Assembly: GCF_008065135.1 (NCBI RefSeq)
Contig: NZ_CP042914.1
Coordinates: 4,693,404 to 4,757,403 of the forward strand
Direction: 5' to 3'
DNA length: 64,000 nucleotides
Source of the DNA: Roseimaritima ulvae
GTDB lineage: Bacteria; Planctomycetota; Planctomycetia; Pirellulales; Pirellulaceae
A program made the position numbers and the translations under genes. Shown here one piece after another: positions 50,940 through 60,311 of the stretch. Every line of letters starts with the position of its first letter. Positions within the stretch are counted from its first letter, which is position 1. The notes beneath the pieces were generated by a model that was not told where the DNA came from, searched no databases, and saw only the letters and a program-made list of their open reading frames with translations.

Positions 50940-51004
50940 CAAATCCAGCTGGCTCCTAGTACAAGCGTCTTTACGAATTACCAAATGAGTGGTTCGCGGT
51001 GTTT

Positions 51005-51096
51005 GACCGGAAAATTGGACGACCGGAAAATTCTATGACTCGAAAAGCTCAGACGGCATGCTTGTCCGCATCTTCCGGTCGTCAAATCTTCCGGTC
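51005..51096. repeat. Inverted-repeat element, copy 1
   Basis: Left arm GACCGGAAAATTGGACGACC then GGAAAAT, right arm ATCTTCCGGTCGTCAAATCT then TCCGGTC. They are reverse complements with three or four mismatches over 27 bases, separated by about 38 bases. Other copies are at 60237-60311 and 61343-61434; the interior of copies 1 and 3 is nearly the same (TTCTATGACT.GAAAAGCTC), while copy 2 differs. It could be a small non-autonomous mobile element or an end sequence. Confidence 0.7.
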
Positions 51097-51385
51097 CAAA
51101 ATTTCGTAGCACTGGATCAAGATGACCATTCGTGTTCGATGTTGCTGGTTTGTTCTCACTTGGCAGGAGCATCCTGTAAGCAGCAAGAGGGCGCTGGCTA
51201 CGTCATCGATTTGCCGACGGTCTCTGCGGCCGATATGATTTGGTCTGGGTCAACCTAGGTGGTTGACCTGGCCTCGCTGCCAAGCGGCGAACCATCGGAT
51301 GCAGGCGACCACACGACTTGACTGGTGGGAGATGGCAATACGCTTCGCGTGTGACACTTGGTCCGTAATTTCCTCCGACAAACGT
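51097..51385. repeat. Duplicated upstream segment, copy A (matches ~60312-60599)
   Basis: About 290 bp here is nearly identical to the stretch before the intact gene at 60600. It contains the perfect inverted repeat GGTCAACC-TAGGT-GGTTGACC (51248-51268), also present at 60462-60482. The frame MLLVCSHLAGAS...IDLPTVSAADMIW is open in both copies but too short and unsupported to call a gene. Confidence 0.75.
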
Positions 51386-51863
51386 ATAACCAACCCGCAC
51401 GCAACATTGCAGGAACCAAACGCTGCTCCCATCTGGTACACCTGGTTTTACCAACTGTTTTGGCCCGCATGGTGGATCGGGACAGCACTTGCTGGGATCA
51501 ACGCAGAAGACTACTTCATCCTTGATTCTCGACTTCTGCGGACGAAAGGCGACGCGTATGTGGACGCGATCGAGCGATTCAAAAATGGGGCTTCGCTTAT
51601 GTATGACGGTGTTGCATTCGGATTTCGGCCTAATGATGAGATTGCGTGCGGGATCGTTGCTGACAACACCGATATGGGCGATGAGGCTGCTATGTCGCTT
51701 GCGAATCATGCGCAATTCGTATTTAGCAGTCTCAAGTCCGAATCTACAGAGTTTCGCTCTGCTGTGCTTGGTCGCCAGATTCGCATTTCGATTATGTCGA
51801 GCATGGATCAATCTGCGCGAACTGTGCAGTGTGGTTGATGATAGACTGGAATGGCGTCGCTGA
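51386..51863 (+). pseudogene. Decayed copy of the small membrane-protein gene at 60600-61193
   Basis: The sequence is clearly homologous to the intact copy, but it is broken in four ways. The start ATG has become ATA (51386-51388). Twelve bases near the start are missing. An in-frame deletion of about 102 bp, relative to 60714-60815, removes both membrane segments (IAGSWFGIVSSNVGWIGFGL and following). A 2-bp deletion (GCGCGAACTG against GCGCGCGAACTG) shifts the frame near the end, so SARELCRVVDGRLEWRR is lost. The remaining frame still runs through AEDYFILDSRLLRTKGDAYVD. It is thus a non-functional relic lying just before the two-ATPase pair. Confidence 0.85.
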
Positions 51864-52003
51864 ACCATTCCAAAACCGTCTACCGCAAGAACGTAAGTCG
51901 CAGAAACGACTGCTAGTCGCGTTGGGTTCGCCGACAGGGACGCGTCCTCTTGGAGTATGATTAATACCCCCCAAGCAAGTTGCCGCCCCTGCGAGACTTA
52001 AAC

Positions 52004-53557
52004 ATGCCCAAGAAGAAAGCCAGTAAACGCGCTGTCTCCAAAAGCAATTCCAATAGTGTTGGTCCGAGAAAGTTTCGTGGCGAAATACCAGTATTCGCCG
52101 ATTGGGACGAGCAGGAGAAAGAACTGAACAATATTAAGTTTGGCTCCGACATGACCGTCATCTGCGCTCCCAGCGATGCGGAACAGCTGGAACACGAACT
52201 GGCAGAAAGTAATACGGCGAGAAATGAGCCAGCAGCAAACAAGTCGTTTTCAGGCGAGGGTTTTTTTGAAATCGAATGCCCTTCGAAAAAGAGGTATCGC
52301 GTTGAGGGTCGATTGCTGGCCTGTCGATGCCGGCCAATACCGAGCGAAACCAACGTGACGACGAATTCATCTGTTTCAAAAAGCAATACCGATCCAGATC
52401 ATCCATTCGCAATCAGTATCACATTTCGGACCGATTCATCAGACTTCAAAGAAGCCAAGAGGGCGTTCCTCGCTTGGTTGAGCAAACTCAAGCCCAAGAG
52501 CTTAGACCAGCTCAACCAAGAAATAGAAAGTCTTGCAACAAATTCAGGGGCGTGGCAGTTGCACATTCGGCAAAAAAAAGATGATGCAAGTGCCATCGAA
52601 CCTAAAGATCGCGAGGCAACTGAATTAAAACAGGTTTTTGCGCGTTCTGGGTACAAGGGAGCAGGCGCCGATGGGAAAGTGGCCGATCCAAAGTTTCCAG
52701 TCAGTATTAGTTTGATTTCTGAGCTTCTTCACGAGCGAATCTTTCTGAAGAGCAGGGGATCCGCTGACGTGCCGCCAGAAGCAGAACGCCTCCACGGAGC
52801 TGTCCTCTTGGCAGGTCGAACGAAGAGCGCGAAGAGTATCATCACCCGTGCTCTTATTCACCGTTTTATTTCGCATGTTGCCACATATCGCTTCTTGCGT
52901 GAGCAACAAGAACGCCGTCCTCACCTGGTAACCTGTGAAGATCCTATTGAAGCACCTTTCTATGCTTCAGCCGGCGCAGCTGGCCATTCCTTACGAGAGT
53001 ATGTCGATTACACAGCTCGCGACAGAACGGCGAAAGACTATGAAGAATTGAGAAAGGCGTTCGCGGACGCGCTTCGCCAAACGCCAGCGTGCATGTTTAT
53101 CGGAGAAGTTCGCTCTAAAAAGGAATTGACCGAAGTGATTGACTTCGCCGGTACTGGGCATTTGGTTTTTGCTACCCTTCACGCTGGTTCTTTGAACGAC
53201 ATCTTCAATAAGGTGTTCGAGGCGGCAGAGGTTAAAAATTCCGCGCAGCGCGGCTTGGTTGGATCTCGGATATTAGCAGCGGTCCATCTCAAGCAGTTGA
53301 CAGTCACAGGGGCATCCTCCGACCGAGTCTCACAGATTGTAACGCCGTCATTGTGGAGGCGTACAGTCGGGTCGACGGCGGCATTGGTCGCATCCGGAAT
53401 TGGCTCCTTGACGCCACACATGAACGAAGAAAGACACGCCTGTTTGGGGCGTCAGCACTTCGCCAAGGCGATGATCGACCGAAATTCAGCCATCCCCGAG
53501 AACATGAAACGGCCGTTTAGAATGGAAGCCTTGAACCACGATTTGCGTGGCGAGTAG
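52004..53557 (+). CDS. PilT/GspE-like secretion ATPase with divergent P-loop
   Basis: 517 residues from ATG 52004. The second half follows the PilT/GspE plan: Walker A region GAVLLAGRTKSAKSIITRAL (about residue 271; GRTKSAKS where PilT has GPTGSGKS), Asp box LVTCEDPIEAPF (about 309), Walker B region LRQTPACMFIGEVRSKKELTEVIDFA (about 366) and His box GTGHLVFATLHAG (about 385). The first 250 residues are Lys/Ser-rich at the start and include a beta-rich part (FFEIECPSKKRYRVEGRLL) unlike the PilT PAS-like domain. It lies 51 bp before the KaiC-like gene. Context gives no pilus or secretion genes, so it need not be a motor of either kind. Base usage looks more AT-rich than in neighbours. Confidence 0.85.
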   Translation: MPKKKASKRAVSKSNSNSVGPRKFRGEIPVFADWDEQEKELNNIKFGSDMTVICAPSDAEQLEHELAESNTARNEPAANKSFSGEGFFEIECPSKKRYRVEGRLLACRCRPIPSETNVTTNSSVSKSNTDPDHPFAISITFRTDSSDFKEAKRAFLAWLSKLKPKSLDQLNQEIESLATNSGAWQLHIRQKKDDASAIEPKDREATELKQVFARSGYKGAGADGKVADPKFPVSISLISELLHERIFLKSRGSADVPPEAERLHGAVLLAGRTKSAKSIITRALIHRFISHVATYRFLREQQERRPHLVTCEDPIEAPFYASAGAAGHSLREYVDYTARDRTAKDYEELRKAFADALRQTPACMFIGEVRSKKELTEVIDFAGTGHLVFATLHAGSLNDIFNKVFEAAEVKNSAQRGLVGSRILAAVHLKQLTVTGASSDRVSQIVTPSLWRRTVGSTAALVASGIGSLTPHMNEERHACLGRQHFAKAMIDRNSAIPENMKRPFRMEALNHDLRGE

Positions 53558-53608
53558 CTAGCGTCAGCCAACTATTGCAGCTCCACCTTCATTTCTCAGC
53601 GAGACAAA

Positions 53609-56600
53609 ATGCCCACCAACGCAATGGATCCAACGAACCTAGTACTAAGGTTTGGAGTGCCCTCGCTCGACCGTTTACTTGGCCGTCCATACTTAGACTA
53701 TGACAATACCGCCGATCCTGATTCCGCGATTTTCGGCATCGGCCTGAATTCGCTCGAGGAAACCGAAGATTCGCCAACGGGCAAGAGAGTTCGTCAGGAC
53801 GCTATCAGTGTCTGCATGATCGGCATTGATGGTGTAGGGAAGTCGACGCTTGCGATGCATTTGGCTTCTCGCTATCGAGCGGATCTCAATCAGGCGAATA
53901 GTTCTGAGGATGATGAAACAGCGGTCATTTATGTTTCGACAGATTTAACTTTCGGACGGGCCGATGTCTCCTGGCGAACCTTTGGCTTGGATTACCCCGA
54001 TCATCGCATCGAGGATCCTTTTGACGTTGCTCATGTGCTTGAAAGGCACAGCAAAAAGGCAAACTCACAATCTCGAATTTGTCTTAAATCAAGTGACCCT
54101 CAGGATAACCCTCTGGGTCAGCAAGGTAACCGCGACCGAGTGCATTTCATCGACTTGGCTACAAAAACCACGGGTGATGATTGGGGTTACATTAATCGCC
54201 TCGTCGGCTCGTTAGACGATCGTAAATCACATGACGCTAAACATTTGCTCGTGGTGGACGCAGTCGAGGGGCTAGAGGTACTCGTTGGCGAAATTGATGC
54301 TTACGGTCAGCAACGAGATCGACGTTCGCGAGTAGCTCAGCTAATACGAACAGCCGCCGCAAAGTGTCATCTCGTGTTTCTGGTTGAGGATACGAAAGAA
54401 GGTGAAAAAACGCCTGAAGAGTTCGTTGCTGACGCGGTTATTCGACTGACTTCGCGAGAAGTGGATGGATATCTAGATCGTATCGTGCAGGTTGAGAAGG
54501 TTCGCTCGCAATCTCAGACGCCAGGGGCACACTCAATCATCATCCGTCCCGGGTCGGGCTCCACAACGGGAGTCATGCTTAACGCCGATGACCCTCCAGT
54601 GTATCTACCTGCATTTCGTCAGCAAGCGGAAGGCGATCCGGTTCCGTTTCCTTTTTTAAGAAGCCGGCCAAGCAGGGAGCATCGGCAGTACTTCCAAGCA
54701 TATGTGTACGTGTTGCAGTCCTTGGACTTTATCAATCGGCAAGTAATGACCGCCGATGGAGACCGAATTAATACCAAACATGCCCCGCTCGCTGGGTTTG
54801 GTATCGAGAACCTAGACAATATGTTGACTGAGGAAAAACCCAGAGCGGAACGAGGCGAGGAACACGGATTGATGACATCTGATCCCGTTGCGTTGATCGG
54901 AGAAGACGGAACATACAAGAGCAAGCTGAGCAAAGCGTTCCTTGCGCAAGGAATGCGTCTTGCACAGGAGTCGAGCAACAAGCCCAGGACTGAAGAACAG
55001 AGCCCCCCGGTGAAGCAGGCAGTAATTTTGATTACGACAAAAACGCTTGACTGTGAGGGACTTCGAGAACGAATCATCGGCCATCTAGGCAGTGAAGACC
55101 ATCTCGATCAACAGCGAATCTTCTGTAGGCGACTAGAAGTCCACATGATGTCCGCTGAGACTTTGTTCCACATCATCCGGCAGACGGTCCAGCGTGCTCA
55201 GGCTGCCTTGTTGCTCGACTTGGATATTGATGGAAAACCCAACAAAAACTGTCATTGGATTGCTGACGAAAAAGAACGAAGAGCAGAAGGATGGAGGATC
55301 CGTCTAGTAATCGACAATTGGGCGTCGATTCGGGATATGTATCCGCGAGTTCGAGAAGATCCACTCTTTCTACCGTGTTTGATGTTTTACCTTCGCCGTG
55401 AAGGCATCGCTACTATTATTGTTGGCAACGAGGGGCGAGGTTTTTCTAATGGATTTATCCTCAAGTCCAACCATCGATTGAGGGAGCTAACAGCAACGCA
55501 GATTTACACATGGCGAGTTCCCTTTCTTGGCGAGAGCCGGGTTGCGATTACGATTACTCCTCCGCTGCAAGCAAACGGTCGAGGTAGCGTCATCCGTGAA
55601 CTACGAGTGCTGAAGAGCCGTGATCATTCGCAAGACAGTCCATCGTGCGAACAAGAAGTTCCCGTTGAGCCTGGGAGCACAACGAAATTGCCCAAACGCC
55701 CTCGCCATGGGAAGGCAAACTGTAGCTACCGAGTGGTCGTTAACCGTGAATTGGAACTCTATGAAGGCTTGGAAGCAGGGAAGCCAGAATATGTTCCAAT
55801 GCGAGTTCATCTATACGTTTGCTCTCCAGGGGCGCACAAGTACTTTGATAGCATTCGTCATCTCTTCAACGAAATCACAAACTCGTCCTCGGACGACCGC
55901 AATGTACTGTTTGAGGAGCAAGCTGATGGGTATGACCGGCTTCGAGAGTTTGTTGAGTTGCAAGGGCTGGCTAGATATCCCTACACCATGGTCCTTCAAG
56001 TAGATGAATACTGGTCTCGTTCACAATCGCTTCAATTGCATGACCACAAGGTCTACCTGACATCGCCGACCGCAGAGGTGATCTACACCTGGGATGAATC
56101 AACAAAAAGCTATGCGAATCGAGAGACATTTGACTTCATCACCGAGGATCCGTTTCGCCTGTACCAGCCATCGGAATCAGACCAAAAGCAAACAATCGAT
56201 CAGCTCAATTCAAAGTATGTCAATGAACACGTGAAGCCAGACGAGCCATGGACATATTCCCGAGAGCAATTTTTCCAAACCAACGGGTTTTCCCTTAGCA
56301 AGATGAGTCAGGGGAAGCGACGGGTCCAGAAGATTCCTTACGCTTGGGATTTTGGATTCTTGATGATTAATCGGAGTTGCTGGAAAGAATCTGCAAGCAA
56401 AGGGGCACTGATAGAATGGAAGGATCTTCCGACATTGGAGCACCCTAATTCTGGAAGGTTTCGCTGGCGTGAATTCGCCGAGTGCTGCGTCACCGCTGCT
56501 CGGCAAAGAAACCAAGTTCGTTTGGATAAGCTAAATTATGTGCCATTCTCGATCGCTCCCGAAATTCAGGAGACGATCAGTTGCTTATTCTTGGAAATCT

Positions 56601-57460
56601 TCTGCTCGGAGATTGATGCCAATCTAGCGGAATCTAATCGGAAGATTGAGAGTAGTTCAGAGGTGGGTCGGACAGTAGATGATGTCTTTCCTCACTCGCG
56701 AGATAAGACTTCCATTTGGACATTGTCTGAAACGATGGAGTGTTTTAGTGACGAAGCTTGTAAAGCAATCCTGATCATGTCCGCTTTGCTACCACCTGAA
56801 TGCATCACAGACAACAACGTCGTTACACCACCAAACAGCGACAACAATATTCCTGTTGCGGTACGAGCCTGGTACTCAGCGGCCGACACCATACAGCAAA
56901 CTCGCCGGTCAGAGGACATTTATGTCCCTGGGAGACTACCAGGCAGTCGAAGCGTGCGTGGTGATTGGTTCATCGCTACAGCTCGAGGAAGTCGCTCTCA
57001 TGAGATGGGTGAGCGAGCGATTGACCTACTCTGTAGCAGGCGAGGGAATATCGTGAGACTCCAACACGGAATTGGGTTGCCCACGCGCGACTGCAACCAC
57101 GACGAACAAGCAGAACTCTGGACATCACTTTGGCACCACTCGGACAGTAATCGCCGAACTCGCAAGGTAATGTTGGACGAGCTGGTTCGCTTAGGGTCCC
57201 ATCCTTGTACTTCCACGACGTTCCAGTGGCTGTGGAGATCACGATTCAAGCAATATGACCGCCACGCGCGGGTATTGCGGCGATGGATCTGCTCTACACT
57301 GCGGATGGGCACTGAATTGCTCGACGGCAAGACACCGTTTGAAGTCTATGACGCTGGAATCGGGGAACGGCAGAAATGGCAAGATAGAGTCATGAGCTTC
57401 ACAAAATCGCTTACTCGCGCAACCATTGCCCACCAGGATGATCGGGATGTAGCTCCATAA
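53609..57460 (+). CDS. Tandem KaiC/RecA-like ATPase with long unknown C-terminal region
   Basis: 1283 residues. Domain 1 (about 15-320) is KaiC/Rad55-like: FGVPSLDRLLG, then P-loop MIGIDGVGKSTLAMHLA (about 72-80), LLVVDAVEGLEVL as Walker B, and a KaiC-type end FVADAVIRLTSREVDGYLDRIVQVEKVR (split here at VDGYL). Domain 2 (about 390-690) begins GFGIENLDNMLTE with a divergent P-loop IGEDGTYKSKLSKAFLAQG (about 430). It continues ALLLDLDIDG and IRLVIDNWASIRDMYPR. The last 590 or so residues (from about 695) match nothing I know. Two tandem KaiC-like domains recall clock proteins, but no KaiB/KaiA or histidine kinase genes are adjacent. It is probably cotranscribed with the PilT-like gene. Function unknown. 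Confidence 0.82.
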   Translation: MPTNAMDPTNLVLRFGVPSLDRLLGRPYLDYDNTADPDSAIFGIGLNSLEETEDSPTGKRVRQDAISVCMIGIDGVGKSTLAMHLASRYRADLNQANSSEDDETAVIYVSTDLTFGRADVSWRTFGLDYPDHRIEDPFDVAHVLERHSKKANSQSRICLKSSDPQDNPLGQQGNRDRVHFIDLATKTTGDDWGYINRLVGSLDDRKSHDAKHLLVVDAVEGLEVLVGEIDAYGQQRDRRSRVAQLIRTAAAKCHLVFLVEDTKEGEKTPEEFVADAVIRLTSREVDGYLDRIVQVEKVRSQSQTPGAHSIIIRPGSGSTTGVMLNADDPPVYLPAFRQQAEGDPVPFPFLRSRPSREHRQYFQAYVYVLQSLDFINRQVMTADGDRINTKHAPLAGFGIENLDNMLTEEKPRAERGEEHGLMTSDPVALIGEDGTYKSKLSKAFLAQGMRLAQESSNKPRTEEQSPPVKQAVILITTKTLDCEGLRERIIGHLGSEDHLDQQRIFCRRLEVHMMSAETLFHIIRQTVQRAQAALLLDLDIDGKPNKNCHWIADEKERRAEGWRIRLVIDNWASIRDMYPRVREDPLFLPCLMFYLRREGIATIIVGNEGRGFSNGFILKSNHRLRELTATQIYTWRVPFLGESRVAITITPPLQANGRGSVIRELRVLKSRDHSQDSPSCEQEVPVEPGSTTKLPKRPRHGKANCSYRVVVNRELELYEGLEAGKPEYVPMRVHLYVCSPGAHKYFDSIRHLFNEITNSSSDDRNVLFEEQADGYDRLREFVELQGLARYPYTMVLQVDEYWSRSQSLQLHDHKVYLTSPTAEVIYTWDESTKSYANRETFDFITEDPFRLYQPSESDQKQTIDQLNSKYVNEHVKPDEPWTYSREQFFQTNGFSLSKMSQGKRRVQKIPYAWDFGFLMINRSCWKESASKGALIEWKDLPTLEHPNSGRFRWREFAECCVTAARQRNQVRLDKLNYVPFSIAPEIQETISCLFLEIFCSEIDANLAESNRKIESSSEVGRTVDDVFPHSRDKTSIWTLSETMECFSDEACKAILIMSALLPPECITDNNVVTPPNSDNNIPVAVRAWYSAADTIQQTRRSEDIYVPGRLPGSRSVRGDWFIATARGSRSHEMGERAIDLLCSRRGNIVRLQHGIGLPTRDCNHDEQAELWTSLWHHSDSNRRTRKVMLDELVRLGSHPCTSTTFQWLWRSRFKQYDRHARVLRRWICSTLRMGTELLDGKTPFEVYDAGIGERQKWQDRVMSFTKSLTRATIAHQDDRDVAP

Positions 57461-57772
57461 AGATCGTGTCGTCAAACTTCGGGGAGTGCGGCTTGAAGAT
57501 GAATCCTGCGTCTGGCGTATCCTGTCGGGCGCCCGCAACTAGCGACCTGGTCCCTTTTAGTTGTCGCGGGCGGACACTTCTAATTGACGCCTTACACTCG
57601 TTGTCCCGGCTGAATACCGTAGCGGTGAACGGCACTTTTGATAGTATCCGTGGATACGGCAGCGTATATTGTGTTTTGAGGGAGAGGGGGACACGAACCA
57701 TTTCCGTGCGCCGCTGGCAAACGGGACGAAGGAGGTTGGTCCATGCCCCCATTCAAGCAGTCGATGCTTCGG
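57461..57772. other. Convergent intergenic region with no supported gene
   Basis: About 310 bp between the ATPase gene and the convergent beta-helix gene. Short frames exist on both strands, but none has a ribosome-binding site or recognisable product. GGGGGACACGAACCATTTCC at about 57687-57706 resembles end sequences seen near REP-type transposases in planctomycetes; this is only a resemblance. It may be a degraded mobile element. Confidence 0.4.
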
Positions 57773-60022
57773 CTAAGCCGTTTCCACGTATATTGGCACG
57801 CCGTTTTGGCTGATCACGGTATCGGCGTCCAGGGTCAGCGAGCTGTTGACGCCGACGTAGATCGCCGATCCCAGTCCGGTGTTCTTGGCCGCTTTGTTGC
57901 CGGAGAAGCGACTGTCGGTCACCTCGACAGAGCCCTGATTGCTGTAGATCGCTCCGCCGTTATTGTCCGAGCGGTTGGCAGTGAAACTTACATCCGACAC
58001 AACCAACAGGCGGTTGCTATAGATCGCGCCACCATCGCCTCCCGCTTCGTTGTGTTTGAACCGACCACCGCTGAGCGAAACGGCTTGGCCACCGTTCAAG
58101 ATGGCCCCACCGCTACCGGCTGCTTCATTCCGCTCAAAGTCCGTGTCGATGATCGAGACGACCGCCTGAGCTTTGGTGGCGATGGCGCCGCCGTCGCCTA
58201 CAGTGGCTTCGTTCTTTTCAAAGTTACTGGACGTGATTAGCAGGCTGCCGCTTGAAACTAACATCGCGCCACCGTCGGTGGCGGCCGCATTGTCTTTAAA
58301 CTCGCTATCGATGACCTGAGTCGCAGAAATGCGGCTGGTGATTGCCCCGCCGCCGCCGCCCGTGACCTGGTTGTCGTGGAACCGACTGTCGCTAATCGTG
58401 GCATCGCTGTACCAGTTAACGATCGCGCCACCAGCGGAAACTGCCGAGTTGTCGTCAAACTTGCTGTCATCAATCGACAAGGGGCCGGAAACACTGTGGA
58501 CCGCACCGCCTTCAACGGCGGTATTTTCGGAGAACAAACTGTCGATAATATCGGTGGACGCGTAAGAGTTCTTGATCGCCCCGCCTTGTCCTGCCGTCGC
58601 CTGGTTTTCTTCGAACTTGCTGTCTTCGATGCTGAGGGCGGACTCATTGCCATATACCGCACCGCCGGCGTACACCGCGACATTGTCCGCGAACAGACTG
58701 TCCAAGATGGTTGTCGACAATCCGTCGGTGATGAATAGGCCGCCGCCTGAACCACCGGCCGAGTTGCCACGAATTTCCGAGTCATCGACCAACAGTTCAT
58801 TTCCACTGCTGTATATGGCGCCGCCGTTGTTACCGGTGATATTGCCTTCGATCACCGAATCTATCAACTGGGTTATCGAGTTGTAGGAACTGATCGCCCC
58901 GCCACTACCAAATTGAGTTTCATTGTCGCCGATCAGGCTATCTTCGATATGCAAGTCGGTGCCAAAACTAAAGATCGCGCCGCCTGCATAACGAGTGGTG
59001 TTGCCGGTTAATTGGCTATCTTCAATGACGGTCGATACACCTTGTTCGATATACAAACCACCGCCACCGTTGGTCGACGAATTACCACTGATCTCCGTAT
59101 CCTCAATGATCAGCACGTTTCCCCGACTGAAAATAGCACCAGCGTTGTTGTGACTCACGTTATCCGCAATCACCGAATCGGTTATCTGGGTGGTCGAATA
59201 GAAAGTACTGATCGCCCCGCCACTGGAATACAGTACTTCGTTATCTGAGAGTTCGCTGTCATCGATGGTTAAGTCGCCGCCATAATTGAAAATGGCGCCG
59301 CCCGCGTAGCCGGTTGTGTTTCCGGAGAGGACGGAATCGCGGATCGTCGATCCCAGCGGCGTATCGATGTGAATCGCTCCTCCGCCGCTGCCCGAGTTGT
59401 TATCCGCCAACACACTCTCTTCGATGTTCAACGAGGACCCGGACACGCTGCGAATCGCCCCGCCGTCGGTTCCCGCTGTGTTGTTGCTCACTTCGGAATC
59501 GATCAGCGTTAGCGAACCGGCGTTGTAGATGCCACCGCCGCTTGAATTGGCCGAATTGTGGACGACGGCTGAATCCCGCAACGTCAACGTTCCATAGTTT
59601 GACAAACCTCCTCCGACGGACCCCGACGCACCGCCGGTTAACACGATGTCCTCCACGGTCATCTCCACCCCCGCATGCACAAACAACGGACGGCCGGCAA
59701 ACCCGCTCGCGTCAATAGTCGCCACTCCGCCGGTGCCCTCAACGACCAGCGGCCCACTGGAATCGGACACGTAAAAGGTGCTGTTGGTCGCATACTGCCC
59801 CGCCGGTAACTTGATCGTGTCTGCACCTGGGTTGCTTTCGGCGATCGCAAACGCTTCGCGCAGCGAGGTTTGGCCGTCGTTGGCGTCAACGACATCCGCA
59901 AACGTATCCACCACCACCGCCAACAAGCGGCGACTCTCCATCATTTCCAGCCGCAAGCGACGGCGAGCCCGAACGCGATTTGCCGTGGTGTTTCGCTGCG
60001 AGAACAACTTGCTAAGAACCAT
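57773..60022 (-). CDS. Extracellular beta-helix protein with Pmp-like repeats and planctomycete N-terminal motif
   Basis: Start set at ATG 60022, giving MVLSKLFSQRNTTANRVRAR then RRLRLEMMESRRLLA, the Arg-rich plus LExxESRRLLA N-terminus typical of planctomycete extracellular proteins; the longer frame to 60187 is not protein-like. 749 residues. A CSLREA-like entry VDANDGQTSLREAFAIAESNPGADTIKLPAGQY is followed by about 25 rungs built on 'GGAI' and 'FxxN/LxxN' pairs (SGNTTGYAGGAIFNYGG; FSENTAVEGGAVHSV), as in chlamydial Pmp repeats. No membrane anchor or autotransporter barrel is visible, so its retention at the surface is unclear. It may be an adhesin, by analogy only. It is convergent with the ATPase pair. 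Confidence 0.85.
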   Translation of the reverse strand: MVLSKLFSQRNTTANRVRARRRLRLEMMESRRLLAVVVDTFADVVDANDGQTSLREAFAIAESNPGADTIKLPAGQYATNSTFYVSDSSGPLVVEGTGGVATIDASGFAGRPLFVHAGVEMTVEDIVLTGGASGSVGGGLSNYGTLTLRDSAVVHNSANSSGGGIYNAGSLTLIDSEVSNNTAGTDGGAIRSVSGSSLNIEESVLADNNSGSGGGAIHIDTPLGSTIRDSVLSGNTTGYAGGAIFNYGGDLTIDDSELSDNEVLYSSGGAISTFYSTTQITDSVIADNVSHNNAGAIFSRGNVLIIEDTEISGNSSTNGGGGLYIEQGVSTVIEDSQLTGNTTRYAGGAIFSFGTDLHIEDSLIGDNETQFGSGGAISSYNSITQLIDSVIEGNITGNNGGAIYSSGNELLVDDSEIRGNSAGGSGGGLFITDGLSTTILDSLFADNVAVYAGGAVYGNESALSIEDSKFEENQATAGQGGAIKNSYASTDIIDSLFSENTAVEGGAVHSVSGPLSIDDSKFDDNSAVSAGGAIVNWYSDATISDSRFHDNQVTGGGGGAITSRISATQVIDSEFKDNAAATDGGAMLVSSGSLLITSSNFEKNEATVGDGGAIATKAQAVVSIIDTDFERNEAAGSGGAILNGGQAVSLSGGRFKHNEAGGDGGAIYSNRLLVVSDVSFTANRSDNNGGAIYSNQGSVEVTDSRFSGNKAAKNTGLGSAIYVGVNSSLTLDADTVISQNGVPIYVETA

Positions 60023-60236
60023 ACTTACCAAACCCCATGGTGTGAAAAGACATAAGGGGCACAACCGCTGCCCCAAGCGGTTTCCGCAAACGTGCAGAAA
60101 GAGTGGGCATGATAACGCTTCCCACGGCGGACGTGTACATTGACGGCGGTTTGTCATCACCCGCATATTTGATTCGTGAAAAATCATAATCGGCAGCGCC
60201 GTCTGGGCGATGGTTCCGTGTGATTCGCGGTGTTTG

Positions 60237-60311
60237 ACCGGAAGATTGGACGACCGGAAAATTTCGCCTGTCGCCGTATGCTAATCTTCCGGTCGTCAAA
60301 TCTTCCGGTCC
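60237..60311. repeat. Inverted-repeat element, copy 2
   Basis: Arms GACCGGAAGATTGGACGACC (from 60237) and TCTTCCGGTCGTCAAATCTT...CCGGTC (to 60311) match the copy at 51005-51096, but the interior is different and shorter (TCGCCTGTCGCCGTATGCTA). It starts the duplicated segment upstream of the intact small membrane-protein gene. Confidence 0.7.

Noticed and set aside
51058-51258. Short frame with MLLVCSHLAGAS, present in both duplicated segments
   Set aside because: It is kept open only because the segments are recent copies; the few differences include changes of residue type (Cys/Trp), so no sign of selection on the protein.
53609-57460. A KaiABC-type clock locus
   Set aside because: No kaiA, kaiB or histidine kinase gene is nearby and the second P-loop is not canonical; KaiC-like fold alone does not mean clock function.
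57466-57813. 115-residue plus-strand frame in the convergent gap
   Set aside because: No ribosome-binding site, no family similarity, and it overlaps the end of the beta-helix gene.
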